Shown here one piece after another: positions 8,891-17,132 of a stretch of DNA of 64,000 nt. A model generated the notes under the pieces. The model saw nothing but the letters and a program-made list of their open reading frames with translations, ran no database searches and had not been told where the DNA came from. Positions within the stretch are counted from its first letter, which is position 1. Each line of letters starts with the position of its first letter. Made by a program: the position numbers and the translations under genes. The DNA is from Phycisphaerales bacterium (GTDB lineage Bacteria; Planctomycetota; Phycisphaerae; Phycisphaerales; UBA1924). The DNA lies in the NCBI GenBank assembly GCA_020853815.1, contig JADYYE010000088.1:62001-126000 (forward strand), written 5' to 3'.

Positions 8891-9477
8891 ACGATGACTC
8901 ACCGGATCGCGATCGGAGAGGCGACATTCTGAGCGCGGCGCTGCGTGAGCAAGACCTCGCGCGGCGCGGGCGTCGCGTGCTGTCTGCGGGCGCGTCAGTC
9001 GTGTTGATCGTCGCCGTTGCGGGGATTGTGGCGTGGCGAGTCCTTCCGACAAGCTCCCCGATTTCGCCCGACGGCCCCGTGGCGGAGTCGCCAGAGGATC
9101 GCGCGATTCGTGAGAAGATGGCCGGCCAGCCACGGATTCCAACACCCGAGGAATCGGGACGGCAAGACCCGCGATTCCGCCTGATCGCTCAAGAGCCGCC
9201 ACGCTTGACCTTGGAGCGCGTCGCGACCACGCCCGGCATTTCCAAAAGGCTCGCGGCCGGGCCGACATTCTCGACGGTCTCTCCCGCGACCGACGAAGAC
9301 CTCGCGCAAGCGCTGCACCAGACACTTCCGGGGTCCGGCCTCGTTCGGGTTGACGGGCGGCTATACGCGGCCTCGGGCGACACGCTCGTTCGCCCCGAGG
9401 ATTTGCAGCCGCCGGAAAGCAAAGGTGATGAGCCGCGGTCCGTGACGACGCCGCAGCCCAGCCCGGTTGGGGTATAG
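8887..9477 (+). CDS. Single-pass membrane protein, possible anti-sigma partner
   Basis: 196 aa, start overlapping the sigma-factor stop by 4 nt, so translation is probably coupled. A basic N-terminus (RDRRGDILSAALREQDLARRGRR) is followed by one membrane segment at residues about 31-52 (VLSAGASVVLIVAVAGIVAWRVL) and a Pro/Glu-rich extracytoplasmic region. Topology and gene order fit a membrane anti-sigma factor, but the cytoplasmic part is only about 30 residues and no zinc anti-sigma (ZAS) motif is present. The function is therefore inferred from context only. Confidence 0.55.
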   Translation: MNDDSPDRDRRGDILSAALREQDLARRGRRVLSAGASVVLIVAVAGIVAWRVLPTSSPISPDGPVAESPEDRAIREKMAGQPRIPTPEESGRQDPRFRLIAQEPPRLTLERVATTPGISKRLAAGPTFSTVSPATDEDLAQALHQTLPGSGLVRVDGRLYAASGDTLVRPEDLQPPESKGDEPRSVTTPQPSPVGV

Positions 9478-9478
9478 T
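9473..9478 (+). promoter_or_regulatory. Candidate -10 element for leaderless SDR transcript
   Basis: TATAGT ends 7 nt before the ATG at 9486 and overlaps the preceding stop codon. No Shine-Dalgarno sequence is present, which fits transcription starting at or next to the ATG. No clear -35 hexamer is seen. Confidence 0.4.
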
Positions 9479-9485
9479 GCGGCGG

Positions 9486-10595
9486 ATGAACGCGATTCTC
9501 GTCGCCACGCTGGCCGTCGTCGACTGGACTCCCGGCCTTGCCCAGACGCGAGCGCCCGCTGACGCGGTGCGCAGCGCCGTGTACTTGCTCATCCTGCTGA
9601 TCATCATCGGCGCGTTCGTCGTCTCGGCGTTTGCCGTGCTGATCAACCGGCGTCGCGCGATGGCTCGCGGCGCGAGGATGCGGAAGCCCTCGCTCACACT
9701 CGACGCATGGGCCGAGTCCGGGCGCCGCGCCGAGCCCGAGACCCGCATCTTCGATGCCGCGGGGTCGCCCGCGCCCGGAGATGCGCCGACCTCGACTGGT
9801 GCTTCGGCACAGACGGAAGTGCGCAACGCACAGAACTGGCCGAGCGGTCAGCGCCCGGTCGTGATGATCACCGGCGCCGCGCGGCGCGTGGGGCTCTCGA
9901 TCGCGACGGCGTTCGCCCGCGCCGGCTGCGACCTGGTACTGACCTATCACAACAGCGTCGAGGACGCGAAGCTCGCGGCCGACGCCTTGGCCTCGGGCGG
10001 CATCGCGGTTCGGCTGATCCGCCTGAATCTGGCCGACATTGACAGCGTTGGCGCGATCGGTTCGCTCTTGGCTTCGGAACTCCCGAGGCTCGATGTGCTG
10101 GTTCACAACGCGTCCGTGTACATGCCGACGCCCTTGGAGTCTCTCACGCCCGATCGCGCGAGCGAGGCGTTCGGCGTGAATGCGCTCGCGCCGCTCGTGC
10201 TCACGCAGAGGCTCGCGCCCCGCCTCGCCGAATCCACGCTCGAAGGCGGCGGGAGCATCATCGCGTTGGGCGACATCCACGCGATGGGACACCCGCGGAA
10301 AAACCACGCGGCGTACGCGATGTCCAAGGCCGCGTTGATCGAGATGGTGCGATCGCTGGCTCGCGATCTGGCGCCGCGCGTGCGTGTGAACGCGGTCGCG
10401 CCGGGCGTCGTGGCGTGGCCCGAAGAAGGGCCCGAGAGCGATGAACTGATGCAACGGGCGTATCTGCAGCGCGTGCCGCTGGCTCGCCCTGGCCAACCCG
10501 AAGATGCGGCGGATGCGGTGCGGTGGCTCGCGCTCGAGGCCCGGTACGTCACGGGCCAGGTCATTCGCATCGACGGCGGGCGATCGATCGGCTGA
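9486..10595 (+). CDS. Membrane-anchored short-chain dehydrogenase/reductase (pteridine-reductase-like)
   Basis: 369 aa from the ATG at 9486. Residues 1-20 look like a signal sequence and 32-53 form a strong membrane helix (VYLLILLIIIGAFVVSAFAVL). A basic stop-transfer (NRRRAMARGARMRK) and a 60-residue linker follow, then a complete SDR domain from about residue 122. The SDR shows TGAARRVG (the TGxxxRxG form of PTR1/FolM reductases), HNASVY, a catalytic YAMSK and IDGGRS near the C-terminus. It would therefore be an NAD(P)H-dependent reductase held on the inner face of the membrane. The N-terminal membrane module is unusual for an SDR. Its stop is 3 nt from the convergent TPR gene. Confidence 0.8.
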   Translation: MNAILVATLAVVDWTPGLAQTRAPADAVRSAVYLLILLIIIGAFVVSAFAVLINRRRAMARGARMRKPSLTLDAWAESGRRAEPETRIFDAAGSPAPGDAPTSTGASAQTEVRNAQNWPSGQRPVVMITGAARRVGLSIATAFARAGCDLVLTYHNSVEDAKLAADALASGGIAVRLIRLNLADIDSVGAIGSLLASELPRLDVLVHNASVYMPTPLESLTPDRASEAFGVNALAPLVLTQRLAPRLAESTLEGGGSIIALGDIHAMGHPRKNHAAYAMSKAALIEMVRSLARDLAPRVRVNAVAPGVVAWPEEGPESDELMQRAYLQRVPLARPGQPEDAADAVRWLALEARYVTGQVIRIDGGRSIG

Positions 10596-10598
10596 CGC

Positions 10599-11654
10599 CT
10601 ACTTGATCTGCTCCAGCATCTTCTTGGCGTTCGGCTCGCCCAGCACGCTGGCCCGCTGCGCGAATTTCCTGGCCTGCTCGGGCTGATTGAGGCGAACGTA
10701 CCACTCCGCCGCCGAAAGCGCGATGGCCGCGTTCGAAGGATTCGCCTCCGACGCCGCGGCGTACATGGCGGCGGCGTCCGCCTGGCGTGAGAGCATGCCG
10801 TAGCACTCGCCCATGATCTGCAGAATCGCGGGCGAATAACGCTCCGCCTGATCGAGCCCGACGAGCAGCTTGATCGCGTCCTCGGGCTTGTTCGAACGCT
10901 TGAGCGCCCTGGCCTCGATGATCCGCCAATCGGTGACGCCCGGTTCGATCTGACGCGCCCGGGCGATGTGCTGGAGTGCCACGCCCGGCTTGTTCTCGCG
11001 CAGGGCGAGTTCCGCGAGCGTCGCCCACGCGACCGCCTGGTCGGGATCGATGCGCGCCGATCGCAACAGATTCGCCTTGGCGTCTTCGATCTTGTTCTGC
11101 TTGATCTGCACCTGCGCGAGGAACAGCGGATACTTGGCCGCGCTCGGATCGATCGACTGGGCATTGGAATAGTGAGAGACCGCCGCGTCGGGTTTGCCCA
11201 TCGTGCTTGCGATCGTCCCCGCCATGAACTCCAACGCGGCGTCCTTGGGGCCAAGCTTGAGCGCCACGACGTACTGCGCATAGGCTTCCTCGCTCTTCTT
11301 GAGAGCCAGGAGCACCTGTGCGTACTGCGCCCGGAGTTCCCGCTCCTCCGGGAACTTCGCGATCGCTTCGCGCATGATCGCCTCGGCCTTTTCCGGCTCC
11401 TTCTGATTCACGTACGTCGCGGCCGAACTCAGCACGGCGTTCAGCGTCTCGCCGGCCGGGACCGCGGGCTGTGGCGGCTCGGACAGATCCATCCCGCCCG
11501 CGCGCGGCACGAAGAGCCACGTCGTCACGGCGGCTGAAGCAAAGATCGACATCGCCGCGACGACCGCAAAGCCCGCGCGTCCGGGGCGGGCCGAAACCGG
11601 CGCGATGACGGGCATTGCCGACGATATCTGAACACGGCGCGTGAACAGTGGCAT
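10599..11654 (-). CDS. TPR-repeat membrane-anchored protein
   Basis: 351 aa from the ATG at 11654, chosen because GAGGGG lies 7 nt upstream; longer in-frame starts would run into valS. A membrane helix at about 27-49 (RAGFAVVAAMSIFASAAVTTWLFV) is followed by an Ala/Leu-rich array of about eight tetratricopeptide repeats to the C-terminus. Examples are EKAEAIMREAIAKFPEERELRAQYAQVLLAL and NKIEDAKANLLRSARIDPDQAVAWATLAELAL. TPR arrays are protein-docking scaffolds; the partner is not visible. It is divergent from valS (about 166 nt between starts). Confidence 0.82.
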   Translation of the reverse strand: MPLFTRRVQISSAMPVIAPVSARPGRAGFAVVAAMSIFASAAVTTWLFVPRAGGMDLSEPPQPAVPAGETLNAVLSSAATYVNQKEPEKAEAIMREAIAKFPEERELRAQYAQVLLALKKSEEAYAQYVVALKLGPKDAALEFMAGTIASTMGKPDAAVSHYSNAQSIDPSAAKYPLFLAQVQIKQNKIEDAKANLLRSARIDPDQAVAWATLAELALRENKPGVALQHIARARQIEPGVTDWRIIEARALKRSNKPEDAIKLLVGLDQAERYSPAILQIMGECYGMLSRQADAAAMYAAASEANPSNAAIALSAAEWYVRLNQPEQARKFAQRASVLGEPNAKKMLEQIK

Positions 11655-11808
11655 CCAATACCCCTCAACCCGCGGCGGATAGCGCGAGGCGGCTCTCAAC
11701 GCCGCATGATCGCAGGCGGGCAGCATCTCCGCCACTCCGATGGCCGCGCCGCGCGGCGCAGCCCGACCCGAGGGCCAACAGCCCAGCCCAAACCGCCCCC
11801 GGCTCGCA

Positions 11809-11814
11809 TACCAT
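11809..11814 (+). promoter_or_regulatory. Candidate -10 element for leaderless valS transcript
   Basis: TACCAT ends 6 nt before the valS ATG at 11821, and valS has no Shine-Dalgarno sequence. This is the same spacing seen at metH and two other genes in the window. Confidence 0.35.
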
Positions 11815-11820
11815 GCGCTC

Positions 11821-14800
11821 ATGTCCGACACCGCACAAACTCCGAGCAGCTCTCACGCCGAACTGCCCAAGCAGTATCGGCCCGCCGACCACGAGTCCCG
11901 CACCTGGACCCGATGGGAAGAGTCACGCGCCTTCAACGCCAACGCTGCACGCGTCGTCGCTGGGCAGGCAACGCCCTACTCGGTGGTGATCCCCCCGCCC
12001 AACGTGACCGATCGCCTGCACCTCGGGCACGCGCTGAACAACACACTCCAGGACATCTTGGTCCGCACCCATCGAATGCGTGGGCACGAAGCCCTGTGGA
12101 TGCCCGGAACGGACCACGCGGGAATCGCCACGCAGGCCGTGGTCGAGAAGCGTGTCTGGAACGAGGAAAGGAAACGTCGCCACGACTTCACTCGCGAGGA
12201 CTTCATCAAGCGCATCCAGGCGTTCAAGGACGAGTACGAGAGTGTCATCACCGGCCAGCTCAAGAAAATGGGCTGCTCGTGCGACTGGGACCGCCAGCGC
12301 TTCACGATGGACGACGTTTGCGCCCGCGCCGTGCGCGAGGCGTTCTTCCAGCTCTTCAAGGATGGCCTGATCTATCGCGGTCAGCGCCTGGTCAACTGGG
12401 ACCCCGTGCTGCAGACCGCGGTCGCGGACGACGAGTGCTTCGACGAGGAAGTCGACGCCGCGTTCTATTACCTGCGCTATCCCCTCGTTCACGCGCACGG
12501 TCAGTCGACCGCGGGCGAGCGTCGCCACGGCAAGCTCCCGCCCGCCGATGCCGTGCCCGTCACATGGTCGGAGCTTTCGCGCCGCGGCCTTGCCGAGGCC
12601 GACAACCACCCGCCCGAGGACCCCGCGTACATCGTGGTCGCGACCACGCGCCCCGAGACCTATCTCGGCGATACCGCGGTGGCGGTGAACCCGCACGACC
12701 CGCGTGCCAAGGCCCTGCGTGGGCTGTGCGTGGAATTGCCGCTGGTCGGTCGCGTCATCCCGATCGTTGAAGATGAGTACGTCGTGCTCCCCGAGATCTA
12801 CGCGCGCGACGACGAAGAACGCGCCGATCCAAAGGCGGCCTACGCGACGGGCTTCCTGAAGGTCACGCCCGCGCACGACGCGAACGACTATGACCTCTAC
12901 CAGCGCCACAAGGAGGTGATGGACATGTTCGCGGGCGGGCCGAACGCGGCGCTCGTGAACGTCTTCGCGCCCGACGCGACCGTGAGCGACAAGCACGGCT
13001 GGCACGACGTGGGCAGCGCGCACCTGTTCGTCGGCAAGTCGCGCGACGACGCTCGCACGCTCGTGATCGACGAGTTCAAGGCTCGCGGCCTGCTGGAACG
13101 CACTCGCCCCTATCGCCACTCCGTCACCCGCTCGGATCGCTCCAAGGCGATCATCGAGCCCTATCTGAGCGACCAGTGGTATGTGAAGGTGACCGATCCG
13201 CGCCTGGCGGCGGCCGCGAACAAGGCCCTCGCGCCTTCTGGTGGCCCGCCTCCTGGTGGCCCGCCTCTCCGAGGCGGGTCTTTCCCGTCTTCGCTGCTCG
13301 ACCACTCCATCCCACCGCTCTCCCCACCTGGCTTCATTGGGATGGACCCTTACCCGCCCGGGCAAGCCTCGCCCTCTTCAATGATCACGACGCGGCAGTT
13401 CTTGCCGCATGTCGAGCTTCCCGGCGCAACGTATTTCGTCACATGGCGCGTCGCCGACGGCTCCCACCTGGCCGATGGCGAGCGTGACATCGTGCTGTCT
13501 TCCTTGCTGCATCACGATTCGTCGCGGGTCGATCTTTGCGCCGCCTGCGTGATGTCCAATCACGTTCATTGCATCGTGCGATGTCTGGAGGGCACGAGGC
13601 TTTCGGACTGGCTGGCGAGCGTGAAGAGATTCTCCGCTCGGCAGATCAACGCCGCTCGGGGCGCCGCCGGGCACCTCTGGCAGGATGAATCGCTCGATCA
13701 TGTAATCCGTGATTCCAGATCCTTCTCCGAGTTCCTCGAGTACATTGTGCGGAATCCCGTGGATGCCGGCGCCGTGCATCAGGCCACCGAGTATCGGTGG
13801 ACGCATGTGTCACATTCGACCCTCCATGCGCTGGCGACGACCCTCGAAACGCCCGCCTCGGAGAGGCGGGCCACCACGGAGCGGGTCTCGTCGGACGGCC
13901 AGCTTCGCTTCCATCCCGACCGCTATGCCAAGACGTTTGAGCTTTGGCACGACAACATCCGCGACTGGTGCATCAGCCGCCAGCTCTGGTGGGGGCATCG
14001 GGTGCCGGTATGGGAGTTTGCTTTGAAGCCCGGCGATCATGCCGATCTGCTGCAGTGGGATGCGGATGTTGCCCAGGCGTTTTGCAACTGGGCGAAGGCT
14101 GAGAACATTGATGGCGATATTCACATCGCGAGCTTCTCGCCCGGCCGGGCACTGCTGCACGTCGCCGCTCGCACTCAGAATGCGCAGAACAAGATAGAAT
14201 CACTTCTCCGCCTTCTCGATAACACGGTAAAGACCTATTCGCCTTCTAAATTAGATGATGACGACGATCCAGCTTCGCTGGTGGTTTCGCCAGAGGAGCT
14301 AGGTCTTACATCATGCCCAGCGCTCTGCGATCTCGAGGCGGCACTTGAGTCTGGCAAGCAAGACCCCGACGTACTCGACACCTGGTTCTCCTCCGCGCTC
14401 TGGCCCATGTCCACCATGGGCTGGCCCGACCCCAAGGCCGCGGGCCCTGCCTTCGACGGCCTGCTCGCCGCCTTCAACCCGACATCCACGCTCTGCACCG
14501 CGCGCGAGATCATCACCCTCTGGGTCTCGCGCATGGTGATGATGAACCGCTACCTGATGCCCGAGGGCTGGAATGCCTCGCGCGCGGGCGAGACCGCGTC
14601 GCTCGCAAGCCACGGCAAGGGGCACGGACCGCTGCCCTTCCGCGATGTTTTCATCCATTGCGTCATCCAAGACGGCCAGGGCCAGAAGATGTCCAAGAGT
14701 CTGGGCAACGGCGTCGACCCGCTCGACATCATCGCCAGTCACGGCGCCGACGCGATGCGATTCACGCTCTGCAACATGGCGACGCAGACGCAGGACGTCC

Positions 14801-15972
14801 GCATGCCCGTCGACCTCATCTGCCCGCACACCGGCGCGATCTTCACGCCCAAGATGTTCACCAACAAGGACGGCTACGTCGTCCCCGCGCCGATCCAGGA
14901 GTGCCCCACCGACAAATCAAAGAAGACGGTGACGGTGTACGGCGTCGCCTCGGGCGAGGCCAAGCCCACGCCCGACATGCCCTTGGCCAAGAACACATCG
15001 AGCAAGTTCGACCTCGGACGCAACTTCGCCAATAAGCTGTGGAACGCGGCGAGATTCGCCGTCTCGATGCTCTCGTCCGGCACTCCAGCGGCGGATCGCG
15101 TCGACCTGGCGAAGCTCTCGCTGGTCGATCGGTGGATGATCTCTCGCCTGGCCGCGGCGACGCGCCAGATCGATGAATGTGTCGCGCAGTTCGATTTCGC
15201 GGGGTACGCCCAGACGCTGTACGACATCGTCTGGCGCGATTTCTGCGACTGGTATCTCGAGGCGATCAAGCCGAGCGTCGCCGCCGACGCGTCGCAGAAG
15301 CTGGTGCTCCGCGCGGCGCTCGACGTCCTGCTGCGCCTGGCGCATCCCGTGATGCCGTTCATCACCGAGACAATCTTCGAGCATCTTTGCTCGACACCCG
15401 TGCGCTCGCAGTCGTGGCTGGAGCTTGACGAGTCGCCGTCGGCGCTCTTGTGCCGCGCCGCGTGGCCGCGTTTCGCCGCCGGCGCGGAGGACGCGAACTG
15501 CGTTCACGAGTTCACGCGGATGCAGACGCTCGCCACCGCGATCCGCGAGGTTCGGGCCCAGCACAACGTGCCGCCCAAGCGGAAGATCGTGCTCCACGCA
15601 CCCTCCGCATGCTCAAGACTGGTCGAGTCTCACTCGCCACTCCTCCGCGCGTTCGTCCCGATCGAGTCGATCGAGTCAATCACGGGCGACGGCGTGAAGG
15701 GCCCGAACGTCGCGTTTGTCTTCGAGTCCATGGAGTGGAAGGCGTCAAACCTGGCCGACGCGGTCGACGCCAGCGCGGAGCGGTCACGCCTCGAAAAGGC
15801 GATCGCGGACAAGGAGAACTCGTTGCGCACGCTCTCGGCCCGCCTGGCGAACCCCGGCTACGCCGACCGAGCGCCCCCCGCGATGGTTCAGCAGACGCGG
15901 GACCAGCTCGCCAAGGCCGAGGCGGAACTCGCCGCCAATCGGGCGGCGCTCTCGTCCCTGGGCGCGTCGTGA
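11821..15972 (+). CDS. valS: Valyl-tRNA synthetase carrying an in-frame RAYT transposase insertion
   Basis: 1383 aa from the ATG at 11821. It charges tRNA-Val; class I motifs are present: HLGH at residues 67-70 and KMSKS at 956-960. Also visible are the CP1 editing domain (VVATTRPETYLGDTAVAVNP), the CISRQLWWGH motif, DVLDTWFSS, the anticodon-binding domain and a C-terminal coiled coil. Typical ValRS is 850-1000 aa. The excess is largely residues about 473-690, where a Y1/RAYT transposase with REP-like ends interrupts the loop between SDQWYVKVTDPRLAAAANKAL and GQLRFHPDRYAKTFELW without breaking the frame. A second expanded stretch (residues about 740-860) replaces the usual short Cys-containing linker. 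It is probably the organism's working ValRS, since all catalytic motifs are intact. Confidence 0.93.
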   Translation: MSDTAQTPSSSHAELPKQYRPADHESRTWTRWEESRAFNANAARVVAGQATPYSVVIPPPNVTDRLHLGHALNNTLQDILVRTHRMRGHEALWMPGTDHAGIATQAVVEKRVWNEERKRRHDFTREDFIKRIQAFKDEYESVITGQLKKMGCSCDWDRQRFTMDDVCARAVREAFFQLFKDGLIYRGQRLVNWDPVLQTAVADDECFDEEVDAAFYYLRYPLVHAHGQSTAGERRHGKLPPADAVPVTWSELSRRGLAEADNHPPEDPAYIVVATTRPETYLGDTAVAVNPHDPRAKALRGLCVELPLVGRVIPIVEDEYVVLPEIYARDDEERADPKAAYATGFLKVTPAHDANDYDLYQRHKEVMDMFAGGPNAALVNVFAPDATVSDKHGWHDVGSAHLFVGKSRDDARTLVIDEFKARGLLERTRPYRHSVTRSDRSKAIIEPYLSDQWYVKVTDPRLAAAANKALAPSGGPPPGGPPLRGGSFPSSLLDHSIPPLSPPGFIGMDPYPPGQASPSSMITTRQFLPHVELPGATYFVTWRVADGSHLADGERDIVLSSLLHHDSSRVDLCAACVMSNHVHCIVRCLEGTRLSDWLASVKRFSARQINAARGAAGHLWQDESLDHVIRDSRSFSEFLEYIVRNPVDAGAVHQATEYRWTHVSHSTLHALATTLETPASERRATTERVSSDGQLRFHPDRYAKTFELWHDNIRDWCISRQLWWGHRVPVWEFALKPGDHADLLQWDADVAQAFCNWAKAENIDGDIHIASFSPGRALLHVAARTQNAQNKIESLLRLLDNTVKTYSPSKLDDDDDPASLVVSPEELGLTSCPALCDLEAALESGKQDPDVLDTWFSSALWPMSTMGWPDPKAAGPAFDGLLAAFNPTSTLCTAREIITLWVSRMVMMNRYLMPEGWNASRAGETASLASHGKGHGPLPFRDVFIHCVIQDGQGQKMSKSLGNGVDPLDIIASHGADAMRFTLCNMATQTQDVRMPVDLICPHTGAIFTPKMFTNKDGYVVPAPIQECPTDKSKKTVTVYGVASGEAKPTPDMPLAKNTSSKFDLGRNFANKLWNAARFAVSMLSSGTPAADRVDLAKLSLVDRWMISRLAAATRQIDECVAQFDFAGYAQTLYDIVWRDFCDWYLEAIKPSVAADASQKLVLRAALDVLLRLAHPVMPFITETIFEHLCSTPVRSQSWLELDESPSALLCRAAWPRFAAGAEDANCVHEFTRMQTLATAIREVRAQHNVPPKRKIVLHAPSACSRLVESHSPLLRAFVPIESIESITGDGVKGPNVAFVFESMEWKASNLADAVDASAERSRLEKAIADKENSLRTLSARLANPGYADRAPPAMVQQTRDQLAKAEAELAANRAALSSLGAS
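13254..13278 (+). repeat. REP-like palindrome, left end of the RAYT module
   Basis: TGGTGG lead followed by a hairpin: stem CCCGCCTC (13260-13267), loop TCC, stem GAGGCGGG (13271-13278). It is a perfect inverted copy of 13852-13876. Confidence 0.85.
13852..13876 (-). repeat. REP-like palindrome, right end of the RAYT module
   Basis: Stem CCCGCCTC (13852-13859), loop GGA, stem GAGGCGGG (13863-13870), then CCACCA. Identical over 25 nt to the reverse complement of 13254-13278. Confidence 0.85.
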
Positions 15973-17090
15973 TGACTCGGCGGCGGATGGCGCTCGCGAC
16001 TTCGTGTCGCGGTGCCAAGATGCACCGCTCGTGGTGGCGCCGCTCTCCGGGGCGGTGCCTTTTCATTTCCCGCTTGCTCTGGGTCTTCGGCATGCTGTCG
16101 CAAGTTTCGTGTTCATCCCACCCACCGGCGCACTCCGAGGCCCCGGCTGCCCTCGACGCCGCAGGAACACCGTCTCCATCTCGCCCGAATGTCGTCGTGT
16201 CCCGGGAGCCGTGGACCTTCGGCGCCTCACGCGGTGTCATGATCCGCACGCCGTCGTATCGCTTGTTCACGACGATCGCCGATGATTCGCTCCGCGAGCG
16301 ACTCCCTGTCTTTCTGGAGGCGGCGGGCTCGCGGTATCGCGGCGCGATCACGCCGCTGTCGCCACCCGCGCTCGCGCTCGACACCTATGTGGTGTCGGAT
16401 CGCTCGCAATGGGAGAGCATCGTCACGCAGCTGCTCGGCGCCCGCTCGGACGTTGTCGCGAGCATGAACCGAGGCGGCTTCACGCTCCAAGGGCGATCGA
16501 TACTGTACGAAATCGGTTCGCACGACACGTTCGTGCTGCTCGCCCACGAGGGGTGGCACCAGTTCGCGCAAGCATCGTTCAAGGAGCCGCTCCCCATCTG
16601 GCTAGACGAAGGACTGGCGACGTGGTTCGAGGGGCATCGATGGATCGCCAACACGCCGCTGTTCACGCCGGGCGACAATCCCGATCGCATGACCGCCTTG
16701 CGGAACGCCGCTCGTGCGGGATCGCTGATCCCGCTCGACCAACTCGTGAGCACGACGCCGCAGGACTGGATCGCCAAGGGAGGCGATTGGCCGCTGACCT
16801 ATTACGCGCAGGTATGGGCGTTGACGCGCTTTCTTCTTGAGGACTCGACGCGTCGGGAGGCGCTTTCGCAGGTCCTCACGCTCGCGTCGCGCGGGCAGCT
16901 GCGTGCCGAGCTCTCACGCCGGGTCGGCGACCGTGCCGCGGGCATCGCGATGTCTCGACGCCTTGGATCGGCCGTTCTGGAGTCGTTCGTAAACCGAGAC
17001 CAAGCCGAGCTGCAGCAGCGGCTGATGGAATTTGTCAACGAGCAAGATCGAATTGTCCGCGACCCGGGCGGCCAATCTCGATCGCCGTAA
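15972..17090 (+). CDS. DUF1570-like gluzincin-type peptidase, probable lipoprotein
   Basis: 372 aa from the ATG at 15972, which overlaps the valS stop (TGATG). An in-frame ATG at 16020 would give a more compact signal peptide (MHRSWWRRSPGRCLFISRLLWVF) and is a real alternative. Cys near SQVSC may be a lipidation site, although the lipobox is imperfect. The core has LLAHEGWHQF (HExxH metal-binding motif) and PIWLDEGLATWFEG with a downstream Glu, as in DUF1570-type putative metallopeptidases of planctomycetes. It is probably a zinc peptidase acting outside the cytoplasm; substrate unknown. A degenerate REP-like hairpin lies inside the 5' coding region at 16032-16055. Confidence 0.72.
   Translation: MTRRRMALATSCRGAKMHRSWWRRSPGRCLFISRLLWVFGMLSQVSCSSHPPAHSEAPAALDAAGTPSPSRPNVVVSREPWTFGASRGVMIRTPSYRLFTTIADDSLRERLPVFLEAAGSRYRGAITPLSPPALALDTYVVSDRSQWESIVTQLLGARSDVVASMNRGGFTLQGRSILYEIGSHDTFVLLAHEGWHQFAQASFKEPLPIWLDEGLATWFEGHRWIANTPLFTPGDNPDRMTALRNAARAGSLIPLDQLVSTTPQDWIAKGGDWPLTYYAQVWALTRFLLEDSTRREALSQVLTLASRGQLRAELSRRVGDRAAGIAMSRRLGSAVLESFVNRDQAELQQRLMEFVNEQDRIVRDPGGQSRSP
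16032..16055 (+). repeat. Third, diverged REP-like palindrome
   Basis: 24 nt starting TGGTGGC and ending GGGGCGG. It differs from the RAYT-flanking repeat at only a few positions, and the stem changes are mostly compensated (CCGCTC pairs with GGGGCGG, loop TCC). It is followed by GTGCCTTTT, so with the upstream GCACCGC it could also act as a terminator for valS. Confidence 0.55.
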
Positions 17091-17132
17091 GGCTATTGTC
17101 TGGTGCCGGTCGTTTCCGCATTGATGGAAGGC

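Larger units (their letters stand above)
13237..13876 (+). mobile_element. REP-associated tyrosine transposase (RAYT/Y1_Tnp) module inside valS
   Basis: Between perfect 25-nt inverted copies of a REP-like palindrome lies a RAYT domain that starts MITTRQFLPHVELPGATYF at 13381, valS residue 521, in the valS frame. The HUH motif is NHVHCIV (His581 and His583) and the catalytic tyrosine is in FLEYIVRNPV (Tyr641). Also present are CVMSNHVH, LWQDESLDHVIR and DSRSFSEFLEYI, all typical of RAYTs. The module has no stop codon of its own and reads straight back into ValRS. The left end carries an extra partial copy of the repeat (13237-13251). The family cuts single-stranded REP hairpins; activity here is inferred from intact residues. 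Confidence 0.88.

Noticed and set aside
13378-13806. A minus-strand gene inside the RAYT module.
   Set aside because: It is the reverse of the transposase domain and has no recognisable motif.
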